A stretch of DNA of 64,000 nt, taken from Nitrospiraceae bacterium. GTDB lineage: Bacteria > Nitrospirota > Thermodesulfovibrionia > Thermodesulfovibrionales > UBA1546. The notes below the pieces were generated by a model, which was given only the letters and a program-made list of their open reading frames with translations, had not been told where the DNA came from and searched no databases. Shown here piece by piece: positions 25,874 through 34,859 of the stretch; positions within the stretch are counted from its first letter, which is position 1, and every line of letters begins with the position of its first letter. The DNA is taken from NCBI GenBank assembly GCA_021373015.1, contig JAJFTJ010000018.1:1-64000 (forward strand), read 5' to 3'. Position numbers and translations under genes: made by a program.

Positions 25874-27370
25874 ATGAAAAATTTTCTCAGAATTGCATCT
25901 TTGATCATCGGTCTTATCGCCATTATTTACTGGATAACCCCTGTTAATTCAAATCAAAATACTTTGGAAAAGATCAAAAAAAGAGGATATATACTCTGGG
26001 GTTCTGATTCTGAAGGCGGCGCTCCATATGTGTTCCCAAGCAAAGATGACCCATCAAAGCTCATTGGTTTTGAGGTTGATATTGCCGATGCAATCGCAAA
26101 AGAGCTCGGCGTAAAAGCAAGACAGTCGCAAAATGCATGGGACAGCCTGATACCTGCCCTTGGCAGGGGAGATTTTGATCTTGCAATGAACGGAATCGAG
26201 ATAACGCCTCAGAGAAAAGAAAAAATATTGTTTTCCATTCCGTATTATGTTTACACAGAACAGCTTGTCGTAAGAAAAGATGAAAAAGGAATAACAGGCT
26301 TAAACAGCCTAAAAGGTAAAAAAGCAGGCACACTTTCAGGCACAACAGCGCACGAGATGCTTAATGCAATAGAAGGCGCTGATGTGAAAATCTATTCAGG
26401 TCAGGTAGAGCCATACGAAGACCTTGCATTTGGAAGAATCGATGCAGTACTTCTTGACCTTCCGATTGCTGCATATTATGCAAAACCAAATCCAAAGCTA
26501 AAATATATCGGCTCCCCTGTAGGAGAAGGGTTTTACGGCATTGCAATCAGAAAAAACGATGCAGAGTTTAAAGCTGAGATCGACAGGATAATCAGGAAAC
26601 TCATCACAACAGGCGAACTAAAAAAGATTTATCAAAAATGGGATATGTGGAATGAGGCTCAGAAAAAATTATATCTGAATCTCAAAGAATCATCTATATA
26701 TGAAAATCTCGAGGAAACCCGAAAATCCCCAATATACACATTCCTGCCGTCTTTACTTAAAGGAGCTGGAATAACAATTATTATATCAGTCACATCAATG
26801 GCACTGGCAATAACACTCGGACTTATCCTGACAATACTAAGGCTTTATGCAAGAAATCCTTTCAGCTCTTTAGCAGCAGCTTATATAGAGATTTACAGAG
26901 GAACACCGCTGTTAATACAGCTTTATATCCTGTATTACGGGCTTCCGAATATAGGAATATCATTAAGTCCTGTGTTAGCGGCATTTCTAGGTCTTGGGAT
27001 GAACTATGCAGCATATGAAGCAGAACTTTACAGGGCAGGCATAAGCGCTGTCCCCAAAGGACAGATGGAAGCTGCATTGTCTCTTGGGATGACAAGGTCA
27101 TTGGCTCTCAGGCGTGTAGTTCTTCCTCAGGCATTCAGGATAGCAATGCCCGGAGTAACTAATGATTTCATAGCTCTGTTCAAGGACTCATCTTTGGTAT
27201 CTGTTATTGCAATGGTAGAGTTGACAAAGACATACAGCATACTTGCAGCAACGACATTGAGATTTTTTGAGCTTGGATTAATTGCAGCCCTGCTCTATTT
27301 TGCGATGAGCTATCCTCTTTCTATGTTTGCAAGGAAATTGGAAGAAAAACTCAAGGGGTCAAAAAGATGA
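25874..27370 (+). CDS. Fused amino-acid ABC transporter: substrate-binding protein plus permease
   Basis: The 498-residue protein joins two usual subunits. An N-terminal membrane anchor (about 5-24) is followed by a periplasmic SBP_bac_3 domain (about 33-265; [35 protein letters not shown]). The HisM/GlnP-type permease (about 290-490) has [20 protein letters not shown] and the EAA loop [21 protein letters not shown]. It would import a polar amino acid such as glutamine. Such fusions occur in several phyla. The next gene, overlapping by four bases, supplies the ATPase, so the pair is a complete importer. Confidence 0.92.
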   Translation: MKNFLRIASLIIGLIAIIYWITPVNSNQNTLEKIKKRGYILWGSDSEGGAPYVFPSKDDPSKLIGFEVDIADAIAKELGVKARQSQNAWDSLIPALGRGDFDLAMNGIEITPQRKEKILFSIPYYVYTEQLVVRKDEKGITGLNSLKGKKAGTLSGTTAHEMLNAIEGADVKIYSGQVEPYEDLAFGRIDAVLLDLPIAAYYAKPNPKLKYIGSPVGEGFYGIAIRKNDAEFKAEIDRIIRKLITTGELKKIYQKWDMWNEAQKKLYLNLKESSIYENLEETRKSPIYTFLPSLLKGAGITIIISVTSMALAITLGLILTILRLYARNPFSSLAAAYIEIYRGTPLLIQLYILYYGLPNIGISLSPVLAAFLGLGMNYAAYEAELYRAGISAVPKGQMEAALSLGMTRSLALRRVVLPQAFRIAMPGVTNDFIALFKDSSLVSVIAMVELTKTYSILAATTLRFFELGLIAALLYFAMSYPLSMFARKLEEKLKGSKR

Positions 27371-28119
27371 TTACAGTGAAAAATCTCCATAAATACTACA
27401 ACCAGAACCATCTATTTAAGGGAATAAATCTCGAGATTGACAAAGGCGAAGTGATTGCCTGCATTGGTCCTTCAGGAAGCGGAAAAAGCACTTTTTTAAG
27501 ATGCATTAACGCGCTGGAATATTTTCAGGAAGGCGAGATAATAATCGATGATATTGAACTGCATTCCATTAACCGTCTGAGACCAAGCAGCAAAGACCTT
27601 GAGACTATCAGAAAAATAAGATTAAAAGTGGGAATGGTCTTTCAGCAGTTCAATCTTTTTCCGCACATGACTGTTCTTGAGAATATAATCGAGGCGCCTG
27701 TCAGAGTTCTCGGATTGGATAAAAAAGAGACAGAAGAAAATGCAATGGCATTATTAAAAAGAATAACCATCGAAAAAAAAGCAGACAGTTATCCTGATGA
27801 GCTTTCAGGAGGCGAACAGCAGCGCGCTGCGATTGCAAGGGCGCTCGCAATGAAACCAGAGGCAATGCTCTTTGACGAGCCAACATCATCGCTTGACCCT
27901 GAGATGACAGGAGAAGTTTTATCTGTAATTAAAGATCTTGTTAATGAAGGCATGACAACATTGATAGCAACTCACGAGATGGGTTTTGCAAGAGAGATTT
28001 CTGACAGAGTTGTTGTGTTTGATAAAGGCGATATTATAGAGACAGGCAGACCTGAAAAAATATTCACGAATCCAAAAACAGAAAGAACTCGTACATTCCT
28101 GAGCAGGATTTTAACTTAG
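27367..28119 (+). CDS. Amino-acid ABC transporter ATPase (GlnQ type)
   Basis: The 250-residue protein has Walker [10 protein letters not shown], a Q-loop in [17 protein letters not shown], signature [15 protein letters not shown], Walker [15 protein letters not shown] and the H-loop [11 protein letters not shown]. It powers the fused binding-protein/permease encoded immediately upstream (ATGA overlap). Polar amino-acid uptake is inferred from similarity to GlnQ/HisP. Confidence 0.95.
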   Translation: MITVKNLHKYYNQNHLFKGINLEIDKGEVIACIGPSGSGKSTFLRCINALEYFQEGEIIIDDIELHSINRLRPSSKDLETIRKIRLKVGMVFQQFNLFPHMTVLENIIEAPVRVLGLDKKETEENAMALLKRITIEKKADSYPDELSGGEQQRAAIARALAMKPEAMLFDEPTSSLDPEMTGEVLSVIKDLVNEGMTTLIATHEMGFAREISDRVVVFDKGDIIETGRPEKIFTNPKTERTRTFLSRILT

Positions 28120-28128
28120 TGAGAGAAA

Positions 28129-28201
28129 TGGCGGGGTGGATCCCGATCAAATCGGGACGACCTACCACTATTTTACCTGAAGGCGTTCTGACCAGCTGAA
28201 C
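28129..28201 (-). pseudogene. Rearranged tRNA-Asp copy downstream of the GIY-YIG gene
   Basis: On the minus strand this stretch repeats the intact tRNA-Asp at 28465-28541 in two blocks. GTTCAGCTGGTCAGAACGCC (28201 to 28182) equals nucleotides 10-29, and the 3' acceptor with discriminator and CCA (28140 to 28129) is identical. Between them the anticodon arm is lost, and the T arm is replaced by TCCCG-ATTTGAT-CGGGA, again a 5-bp stem with a 7-base loop. The 5' acceptor strand is replaced by coding sequence of the GIY-YIG gene. It cannot be a working tRNA-Asp. Confidence 0.7.
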
Positions 28202-28439
28202 CAATCAAATTCAAAAGCATATCTTTCCTGTGTAAAGATTTGAGAGCAATTTCTCTTTTAACAGCCTGAGAGCGGGATTCAAATTCTTCAGAATACAGCA
28301 ATTTCCATGGACGCTTAGGTTTTGTATATCTGGAATGACCTTGATTGTGTCTATTAATCCGTTCTTGAAGACTATTTGTCTGCCCAACATATAAGGAATT
28401 ATCTTTCAGACTCTGAATAATATAAACAAAATAACTCAT
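28173..28439 (-). CDS. GIY-YIG nuclease family protein next to tRNA-Asp
   Basis: The 88-residue protein from the ATG at 28439 begins MSYFVYIIQSLKDNSLYVGQ, giving the paired Y-x-Y/Y-V-G of the UPF0213-type GIY-YIG family. RINRHNQGHSRYTKPKRPWK and the catalytic-Glu helix (SQAVKREIALKSL) follow. The frame continues upstream through the tRNA-Asp, but that part is tRNA sequence and not protein. The last dozen residues (IGSAGQNAFR) and the stop come from the second tRNA-Asp fragment. Small GIY-YIG proteins of this type are common but little studied; the flanking tRNA pieces suggest a tRNA-targeting mobile gene. Confidence 0.85.
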   Translation of the reverse strand: MSYFVYIIQSLKDNSLYVGQTNSLQERINRHNQGHSRYTKPKRPWKLLYSEEFESRSQAVKREIALKSLHRKDMLLNLIGSAGQNAFR

Positions 28440-28464
28440 CGAAATTTTCCCAAAAGAAAAGGTA

Positions 28465-28541
<77 letters not shown>

Positions 28542-28564
28542 AGCTTTTTACTACCGTTGAAAAA

Positions 28565-28640
28565 TGGTAGGCGGAACAGGGATCGAACCTGTGACATCAG
28601 CCTTGTAAGGGCTGCGCTCTCCCAGCTGAGCTATCCGCCC
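28565..28640 (-). tRNA. tRNA-Val (anticodon TAC)
   Basis: Complete cloverleaf: acceptor GGGCGGA with TCCGCCT, anticodon loop CTTACAA with TAC, encoded CCA. It lies 23 bases upstream of tRNA-Asp, an arrangement seen in many bacteria. Confidence 0.97.
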
Positions 28641-28693
28641 AAAAGAGGATAATATTAAACTATATCAGCACTCCTTTTGTCAAATCTCCAGTT

Positions 28694-29230
28694 ATGTTAC
28701 AATTTATCATGACCTTTAACAGCGGTTCAAAACAAAGCCGCGAAGCGGGTTTCACGCTGATAGAAAGCGTGATGGTGATAGTTCTCATCGCCATTCTCTC
28801 TGCTGTTGTATTTCTCAGAAATCCTTTTGATGCAATCAAACTAAACAGCGCTGTAAGAAAAGTTTTTTCTGACATCAGATATACTCAAAAACTTGCAATC
28901 TCAAACCAGACAAGAGCTGGAATTACGTTTAATGGTAATGGATACACCGTATATTCAAATATTGTGACTTCCACTATTGCAAAAAGCTCTGGCGATCCTT
29001 GTTCAAACGATGGTGCAGGAAGTTTTGTAGTTAATTTTAATAGCAGCCAATGCAGTAATTATAGCAGTGTGACACTTACCCCTTCTGTCCCCACCATAGC
29101 GTTCGACTCTCTCGGCAAGCCAGTAGATGCAACAGGTAATCCACTTGCAAGCCAGACAGTAATTGTCAATTACAGCGGGAACAAAACAATAAATATAGAA
29201 GCAAACACTGGACGGGTTTATGAAAATTAG
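28694..29230 (+). CDS. Minor prepilin, GspH/FimT-like
   Basis: The 178-residue protein has a type III prepilin signal REAGFTLIESVMVIVLIAIL, cleaved after Gly and with Glu at +5, followed by a GspH/FimT-like globular part. Segments such as VFSDIRYTQKLAISNQTRAGI fit the helix after the membrane stretch. It may start at 28694 or at the ATG at 28709. It is the first gene of a six-gene minor-pilin group whose order resembles the MSHA pilus genes mshC-D-O-P-Q. It probably helps initiate pilus assembly in the inner membrane and may sit at the tip. It overlaps the next gene by 11 bases. Confidence 0.85.
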   Translation: MLQFIMTFNSGSKQSREAGFTLIESVMVIVLIAILSAVVFLRNPFDAIKLNSAVRKVFSDIRYTQKLAISNQTRAGITFNGNGYTVYSNIVTSTIAKSSGDPCSNDGAGSFVVNFNSSQCSNYSSVTLTPSVPTIAFDSLGKPVDATGNPLASQTVIVNYSGNKTINIEANTGRVYEN

Positions 29231-29747
29231 AAATTCAAAAAGAAAAGTTCAAAATTATCATAAAAACAAAAGCGGTTTTACCTTAATCGAGATAATACTG
29301 ATAATAATAATCGTCTCAATCGCAATACCAGCGCTTTTAATCTTGCTCGGACAAGGAGCAAAACAAGGAGTGAACGCAGAGGTTCAGGTCAGCGCAGCAA
29401 ATATTGCGCAAGACTTAATGGAAGAAATAAAATCAAAACAGTGGGCTAATGTCATGCCAATTCCTCCAAACCCATACACAGCCTTAGGCTTTGATGGAGT
29501 TGAAAGCAGAACTCAATGTACAGGCACTTCTGCAGCACCATTTAATGATGTCGATGACTATAACGGATACATAGAAACATGCACATGGGGCGGGGTAAGT
29601 TTTACAACTACGGTAACTGTCGCTTATGCTGATCCTGTGGCCTTAAATACAGATGTAGGATTATCTGACTATAAGCGAATCACAGTAACCGTTACAAACT
29701 CAATAATCGGTTCTGTTGCTCTAGTAACGGTGGTTACGAATTATTGA
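29220..29747 (+). CDS. Minor prepilin, PilV/MshD-like
   Basis: The 175-residue protein has a basic leader, then KSGFTLIEIILIIIIVSIAI with cleavage after Gly and Glu at +5. The segment VSAANIAQDLMEEIKSKQW is typical of PilV/GspI-type minor pilins (loss of fifth-residue charge is not seen). Four acidic and aromatic segments follow, with two Cys that may pair. It overlaps the first minor pilin and precedes the PilW-like gene with a 26-base spacer. Confidence 0.83.
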   Translation: MKIRNSKRKVQNYHKNKSGFTLIEIILIIIIVSIAIPALLILLGQGAKQGVNAEVQVSAANIAQDLMEEIKSKQWANVMPIPPNPYTALGFDGVESRTQCTGTSAAPFNDVDDYNGYIETCTWGGVSFTTTVTVAYADPVALNTDVGLSDYKRITVTVTNSIIGSVALVTVVTNY

Positions 29748-29773
29748 TATGAAAACTAAAAATTCAAAACAAT

Positions 29774-30343
29774 TTGAAAAAACTTGCATCTAACAAGAAA
29801 GGTTTTTCACTTATTGAACTTATAATCACAATGGTTCTCATAGGCATTGTCGCTTATGTTGTAGCAAGTTCCCTTTCAACCGGCATCAAGGCATTTTTTA
29901 TAACTGACAACCGCAAAGAAGCACTTGATCAGGCAAGAATAGCAATGGAAAGGATGACAAGAGAGATAAGGAATACCAATAGTTTGGGAAGAGATTCTGA
30001 CGGCGACGGATTTATTGATGCTACAATAACAACAGCAACAGCTAACTCATTCTGTTTTACGAATACTGAAAACACTATAGTAAGTTTCCGACTCTTAGGC
30101 ACAAATATAATGAGAGGGCAAGGCAGCTGTTTCCCTGCTGGTGAAAACGTACTTGCCAACAATGTGACTGCCTTAAATTTTCAATATATACTTGCTAATG
30201 GAACATCGAATTCATCGCCTGCAAATCCGCGACAAATACGACGAGTTCAGATAGGATGGGCAGGAACTCCCGGAATATCTGTGTTAATTAATAATCAAAC
30301 AGTTTCTATTACTTCAATGATATATTTAAGAAATCTGCCATGA
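29774..30343 (+). CDS. Minor prepilin, PilW/MshO-like; start disrupted by an A6 tract
   Basis: The mature region begins KKGFSLIELIITMVLIGIVA and continues with the PilW-type helix (DQARIAMERMTREIRN) and a beta domain. The open frame starts with TTG at 29774 and has no ribosome-binding site. An ATG at 29749, two bases after the previous stop, is out of frame by one base. Removing one A from the A6 run at 29777-29782 would join it into a normal leader (MKTKNSKQFEKLASNKKG), very like the leader of the preceding gene. This may be a sequencing slip, a phase-variable tract or transcriptional slippage. It overlaps the next gene by four bases. Confidence 0.82.
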   Translation: MKKLASNKKGFSLIELIITMVLIGIVAYVVASSLSTGIKAFFITDNRKEALDQARIAMERMTREIRNTNSLGRDSDGDGFIDATITTATANSFCFTNTENTIVSFRLLGTNIMRGQGSCFPAGENVLANNVTALNFQYILANGTSNSSPANPRQIRRVQIGWAGTPGISVLINNQTVSITSMIYLRNLP

Positions 30344-31287
30344 AATATTGTAATTCTAATTCCGGCTTGTCACTTATTGCAACAATCATTGCACTAATGA
30401 TATTCGTTCTTTTTGCAGTTGTTGCCGTTTCGCTGATTACAACAGAAAGCAATATCGGCTTGCAGGAAGAACAGGGAACACAGGCGTTTTACATTGCTGA
30501 CGGAGGGCTTCAATACGCAGTCAAGAGAAACAACTTTCCGAATTACGGTGTAAGTCCTGCTGTCAATCTTGGGATAGGCTCTTTCACCGTGTCTGTGCCA
30601 ACGCTTACAGCAGCTATAAATAACTCTACTACAGGCCCGATAAATGTCTCCTCCACAGACGGTTTTATCTTCAACCCCGGTGATCCAACCCGTTATTGGA
30701 TAATGTTATGCGATACAACAACAAACCCGACTCCAGATATTAATGCTGGTTCATCAAATTGTGAAAAAATAAGTTTTACAACAAAATCGACAGCAACAAC
30801 ATTCACAGGAGGCACAAGGGGAAGAGACAGCAGTGCTGCAATAGCTCATCTTGCAAATACAGTTGTTCTTATGTATTCTTGGAACACATCGATAACAACA
30901 ACCACAGCCCGTAATTTGCGCACAGCTCATCAATGCCTCACTGCTGCCACAACAATATGCGTCAACTCAACAGCGAATTTTGCAGCCTCAGGCTTTATCA
31001 GGATAAATGAGGCCACCGGAAACAATATAGAAGATGTTTTTTATAAAGGCATTGGAAGCAATACAACAGTATGCGGCGCAGGATGCACAGCATGTTTAGG
31101 CACTAATGGATGCATACGACTAGCTTATGATGACAATGGCACTTCAAATGGGATCGATCATAATGGCACACGGACAATCTATCAGTCCACAATAAGCGTT
31201 CTTACAACATCAAAAGGAACAGTAGCAAACATTTTTTCTGGAAATGTAATAAGGAGCGTACAGAGCGCAATAATGCCATTGCAATGA
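30340..31287 (+). CDS. PilX/MshP-like pilus assembly protein
   Basis: The 315-residue protein has a prepilin-like start NSGLSLIATIIALMIFVLFA that lacks Glu at +5, as in GspK and PilX-type tip subunits. IGLQEEQGTQAFYIADGGLQYAV is the PilX family block (pattern Q-E-x-Q-x-T-Q-A-F-Y-x-A-x-G-G-L). A domain with TTFTGGTRGRDSSAAIAHL resembles a repeated module found in related proteins, and the C-terminal part is Cys-rich (CGAGCTACLGTNGC). Its region around 30460-30515 is nearly identical in DNA to the paralogue at 32304, suggesting duplication or gene conversion. Confidence 0.8.
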   Translation: MKYCNSNSGLSLIATIIALMIFVLFAVVAVSLITTESNIGLQEEQGTQAFYIADGGLQYAVKRNNFPNYGVSPAVNLGIGSFTVSVPTLTAAINNSTTGPINVSSTDGFIFNPGDPTRYWIMLCDTTTNPTPDINAGSSNCEKISFTTKSTATTFTGGTRGRDSSAAIAHLANTVVLMYSWNTSITTTTARNLRTAHQCLTAATTICVNSTANFAASGFIRINEATGNNIEDVFYKGIGSNTTVCGAGCTACLGTNGCIRLAYDDNGTSNGIDHNGTRTIYQSTISVLTTSKGTVANIFSGNVIRSVQSAIMPLQ

Positions 31288-31300
31288 GAAATTTAATGCT

Positions 31301-32221
31301 ATGAAAAAACATTTTTTTAGGAGCTTAATAATTCCGATTTTTCTCCTGCTTTTAATACCTGTAGAAGCAGCAGCTGATATTTGCTTTGTCGACGACTTTA
31401 ACCGCGCTAACGGCTCACCCGGGACAAACTGGATTGTTTCCAGCAGCAGCGGTTCATTCGGCAATCCAGCCATTGTCAGCAACCGTTTACGCCTGACAGA
31501 CGCAAGTGGAAATGTCGCTACGATGGCTACTTTGAATCTCGTTTTCCCAGGTGCTGGGAACATGATCATTATAGAATTTGACCATTTTGCTGACGGCGGA
31601 ACCGGCGCTGACGGAATTGCAGTCGTGCTCTCAGACAGCTCAGTCGTTCCTGTTCCGGGCGCTTACGGCGGGTCTTTGGGTTACGCTCAGAAAAATATAG
31701 CCGGCGGCGCACCAGCAGATATACCAGGATTCGCCGGAGGCTGGCTCGGGATTGGGGTTGATGAGTATGGGAACTTTTCCAATCCGAGTGAAGGTCGTGT
31801 CGGCGGTCCTGGAGCTCGGGTTGATTCTGTCTCTATACGTGGATCTGGATCAGGCTTCTTGTCAGGAGTGAACAATTATCGCTACCATGTTGGCACCGCC
31901 ACCCTAACGCCTGAGGTTGATAACAACAGCGGGGCAACCCCGCCTCATCGTTATCGTATCATTATAGACCACCGCAATGGCATAAACGCATGGGTGTCTG
32001 TTGAGCGGGATACTACAGGCGGAGGCACTGCCTATGTCATGCTCATCGCACCCTATGATGCAAAAGCCCAAGCTGGACAGGCAACTGTGCCGGTAAGCTG
32101 GTGGCTCTCATTCACAGGTTCAACCGGCGGCAGCACCAACACTCACGAAATAGATAATCTGAGTATCTGCACCCCCGGCGGTTCCATTAAAATAATCCAA
32201 TGGCGGGAGATTTTTCAGTAG
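31301..32221 (+). CDS. Secreted lectin-like protein resembling the N-terminal part of MshQ
   Basis: The 306-residue protein has a signal peptide (MKKHFFRSLIIPIFLLLLIP then VEAAA) followed by a concanavalin-like fold. It shows DDFNRANGSPGTNWIV at the start and the L-type-lectin stretch GADGIAVVLSDSS with IGVDEYGNFSNPSEGR downstream. MshQ of the MSHA pilus carries a similar domain, and the gene's position after an MshP-like gene supports this role. Here the protein stops after the lectin domain, so it could be a pilus-associated glycan-binding adhesin. Carbohydrate specificity is unknown. Confidence 0.7.
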   Translation: MKKHFFRSLIIPIFLLLLIPVEAAADICFVDDFNRANGSPGTNWIVSSSSGSFGNPAIVSNRLRLTDASGNVATMATLNLVFPGAGNMIIIEFDHFADGGTGADGIAVVLSDSSVVPVPGAYGGSLGYAQKNIAGGAPADIPGFAGGWLGIGVDEYGNFSNPSEGRVGGPGARVDSVSIRGSGSGFLSGVNNYRYHVGTATLTPEVDNNSGATPPHRYRIIIDHRNGINAWVSVERDTTGGGTAYVMLIAPYDAKAQAGQATVPVSWWLSFTGSTGGSTNTHEIDNLSICTPGGSIKIIQWREIFQ

Positions 32222-32303
32222 GATATTTTAATTTCAGTATAATCCAATGCTAGGTTATTTTGATAGAGAGAATTGAAAACAAAAACATGAAAATCTTTAT
32301 CGT

Positions 32304-34184
32304 ATGAATTTTTATTTTAAATTTTATAATCAGTCAGGTTTTTCTCTAATCGCAGCAGTTTTGGCACTCATGATTTTTTCACTCTTTATTGCAGCAGCAG
32401 TCTCACTCGTTACAACAGGAAGCAATATCGGCCTGCAGGAAGAACAGGGAACACAGGCGTTTTTTATTGCAGAGGGAGGATTGGAAAGCGCAATATTGCA
32501 ATTCAAAAAAGGAGCAGCATGCAACGCGCTTTCATCAGGTTCCTTAGGAGCAGGAAGCTTTGCCATAACCGGAACAAATTACACTACAGCAACAACTTTG
32601 TCTTCAGGCATCGCAAATACAGATACTGTAATTCCGGTTGTATCAACAGCCGGCTTTGCAGCCCATGGAAGAATAAGGATTGATGCCGAGAGCATTATCT
32701 ATTCCGCAACATCTTCTGTTGCAGCAAATTGCGCACCCTTCAGCGCACCATGTTTTACCGGTGCGATACGAGGCACTGGCGCTGTTGGCCATACAGGCAG
32801 CACAAGAGTATCTCAGGATGAATGTTTAATTCGCTCTACAGGGACAATCACAAGCGCGCTAACTTCCATACAGCGCGTCGTAGAAAAATCGTTGCAAAAT
32901 CCCGGAGCAATGGTTGTTTATGCAAAACTTAATGGGGATGGAACACCATATTTTAGACTCTGGGATGGAGCTGAGTGGGGGCCTGAACGCACAGCCACAC
33001 CTGTTCCCGCGAATATTCAATATATAATTCTCAAGTTCGCCAGTACCAGAAATGAGGCTATCCTCGGAACGCTAAGCTCAAACGGCGACATACGGGTACA
33101 GGTATGGAATGGTTCTACATGGAGCGCGACAACACTTCTGGTGAACGTCGGCACCACGGATGCTAATTATCGAGGATTTGACATTGAATACGAAACCAAC
33201 AGAGACCGAGCGATCGTGGTTTATAACGATGGTACTGCTGATCCTGACTACAGAATATGGGATGGAGCCAACTGGTCAATAGCCGGCAATATAAATATTC
33301 CTACAACCGGCAGCCCGAATTGGATTGAGCTTGCTAGAAATCCACTGGCCAGCAGCAACGAAATTGCCATGATCGTGCTTGATAGTAATGCAGATGTTTA
33401 TGGTATGAGATGGACTGGAGCAGGCTGGGACAATATGGGTGCTGCGGGGGTCTGGGATACAGAGGCCACCTCGTCCACTACCAAAGCAATACATGTTGGA
33501 TACGAGCAGCTGTCAGGAAGGGCAATGTTTGTCTGGGGCACGCGTACGAGCCCCCTTTTCACTCAGAATAGATATATTGGCTATAGAATTTGGAATGGTA
33601 CAAGTTTAAGCGCTGCTACGAATCAGAGGATAGCAAACATTGGTAATCACACTGTTAGGTGGTTGAGGTTTGCATCTGATCCTTATTCAAACAATATTAT
33701 GCTCGGGATACAGGACAGCGGTAGCGATTTGATAACCTCGCTATGGAACAGTACAGCCTGGGATGCCAATGGCACTCAACATGATAATAGCCTTGAAGAT
33801 TCAAGCAGAAATTTTGATCTCGTGTATGAAACCGCGGTGGTGAATGCAGGCAGAATTTGGCTTTTGTGGGGAAACGGCTCTTTGCTCAGCCGAAGACAAT
33901 GGACCGGAGCTGCATGGGGCGGCATTACAACCACAGGTGATGATACAAGCTTTGTCCAATTAGCGGCACATCCCAGATTTGGCGTTGTGTTTTCCAACAT
34001 GTATGAAAGTTCAACATCTGGGACTCGAGATATTTGGGAAAGCCATTTGACATCAGGCGGTACAATCTGGAGTGCAAAATTCACTTTATGGGGAGGACCA
34101 ACTATTGGAGCTCCTGTTATGGAAAGAGTCTCTACTGCTATAGAAAGATATGTACCTGTAATCAAATGGAAGGAAAATTATTAA
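32304..34184 (+). CDS. PilX/MshP-like pilus tip protein with a C-terminal W-repeat domain
   Basis: The 626-residue protein has a prepilin-type start QSGFSLIAAVLALMIFSLF, again without Glu at +5, and the PilX block GLQEEQGTQAFFIAEGGL (about 43-60). A small module at about 95-175 ends GAVGHTGSTRVSQDE. From residue 215 on there are about eight repeats of an aromatic-x-W-x-G-x-x-W kind (FRLWDGAEWG, VQVWNGSTWS, YRIWDGANWS, MRWTGAGWD, YRIWNGTSLS, RRQWTGAAWG), spaced roughly 45-65 residues and suggestive of a beta-propeller. It would display a large binding head on a pilus tip. It is a paralogue of the 30340 gene with an added head. Confidence 0.75.
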   Translation: MNFYFKFYNQSGFSLIAAVLALMIFSLFIAAAVSLVTTGSNIGLQEEQGTQAFFIAEGGLESAILQFKKGAACNALSSGSLGAGSFAITGTNYTTATTLSSGIANTDTVIPVVSTAGFAAHGRIRIDAESIIYSATSSVAANCAPFSAPCFTGAIRGTGAVGHTGSTRVSQDECLIRSTGTITSALTSIQRVVEKSLQNPGAMVVYAKLNGDGTPYFRLWDGAEWGPERTATPVPANIQYIILKFASTRNEAILGTLSSNGDIRVQVWNGSTWSATTLLVNVGTTDANYRGFDIEYETNRDRAIVVYNDGTADPDYRIWDGANWSIAGNINIPTTGSPNWIELARNPLASSNEIAMIVLDSNADVYGMRWTGAGWDNMGAAGVWDTEATSSTTKAIHVGYEQLSGRAMFVWGTRTSPLFTQNRYIGYRIWNGTSLSAATNQRIANIGNHTVRWLRFASDPYSNNIMLGIQDSGSDLITSLWNSTAWDANGTQHDNSLEDSSRNFDLVYETAVVNAGRIWLLWGNGSLLSRRQWTGAAWGGITTTGDDTSFVQLAAHPRFGVVFSNMYESSTSGTRDIWESHLTSGGTIWSAKFTLWGGPTIGAPVMERVSTAIERYVPVIKWKENY

Positions 34185-34246
34185 GCAGATAAATTTTTGA
34201 TAACTTAGGATGTTACGCTAGAGTATAAGTCTATTTTTTAATCAGC

Positions 34247-34516
34247 TTAAACAGCAGCTTCTGCCAGAGGATAAACGCTGATCTTCAGGGTTGTGCGATT
34301 CTTTCTCTCGAATGTAACCTTGCCGTCTATCTTTGCAAAAAGCGTATCGTCAGTTCCCCTGCCGACATTCTGTCCAGGATGGAACTTGGTACCTCTTTGT
34401 CTGACAATTATGTTGCCTGCCTTAACTGTCTGACCGCCGAATATTTTAACGCCAAGTCGCTGCGACTCGCTGTCTCTTCCGTTTCTTGAACTTCCTACGC
34501 CTTTTTTATGAGCCAT
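34247..34516 (-). CDS. rpmA: 50S ribosomal protein bL27
   Basis: The 89-residue protein begins [20 protein letters not shown] and has the bL27 core [15 protein letters not shown]. The usual bL27 N-terminus reaches the peptidyl-transferase centre. No N-terminal cleavage extension is seen. It follows rplU by one base in the usual rplU-rpmA order. Confidence 0.97.
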   Translation of the reverse strand: MAHKKGVGSSRNGRDSESQRLGVKIFGGQTVKAGNIIVRQRGTKFHPGQNVGRGTDDTLFAKIDGKVTFERKNRTTLKISVYPLAEAAV

Positions 34517-34517
34517 G

Positions 34518-34835
34518 TTATCCTCCTGCTGAAATCTCTTTAACTTTTAAAGTAGTGTAAGGCTGTCTATGGCCGTTTGTCTTTCTGTAAACTCTTCTTG
34601 CTCTCTGCTTGTGGATTATGACCTTCTCGCCTTTGCCCGAATCCAAAACCTCTGCCTTAACAGAAGCTCCTTTTATGTAAGGGTCCCCGACTTTATGTTT
34701 TTTTTCGTCAAAGAATGCCAGGACTGTCTTTATTTTTACTTCTGAACCTTTATCAGCGGACAATTTCTCAACAACTATCTTGTCGCCTTCAGATACCATG
34801 AATTGTTTTCCGCCTGTTTCTATTATCGCATACAT
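34518..34835 (-). CDS. rplU: 50S ribosomal protein bL21
   Basis: The 105-residue protein from the ATG at 34835 begins [18 protein letters not shown] and ends with the typical [19 protein letters not shown]. The ATG has GGAGG ahead of it; the frame extends 11 codons further up but that part overlaps the promoter leader. It heads the rplU-rpmA unit behind a clear promoter. Confidence 0.97.
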   Translation of the reverse strand: MYAIIETGGKQFMVSEGDKIVVEKLSADKGSEVKIKTVLAFFDEKKHKVGDPYIKGASVKAEVLDSGKGEKVIIHKQRARRVYRKTNGHRQPYTTLKVKEISAGG

Positions 34836-34859
34836 AATTTTCCTACCTCCGAGCTTAGT

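Noticed and set aside
28141-28157. TCCCGAT-CAA-ATCGGGA hairpin as terminator of the ABC transporter genes
   Set aside because: No T-run follows on the plus strand, and the position fits the T arm of the rearranged tRNA copy better.
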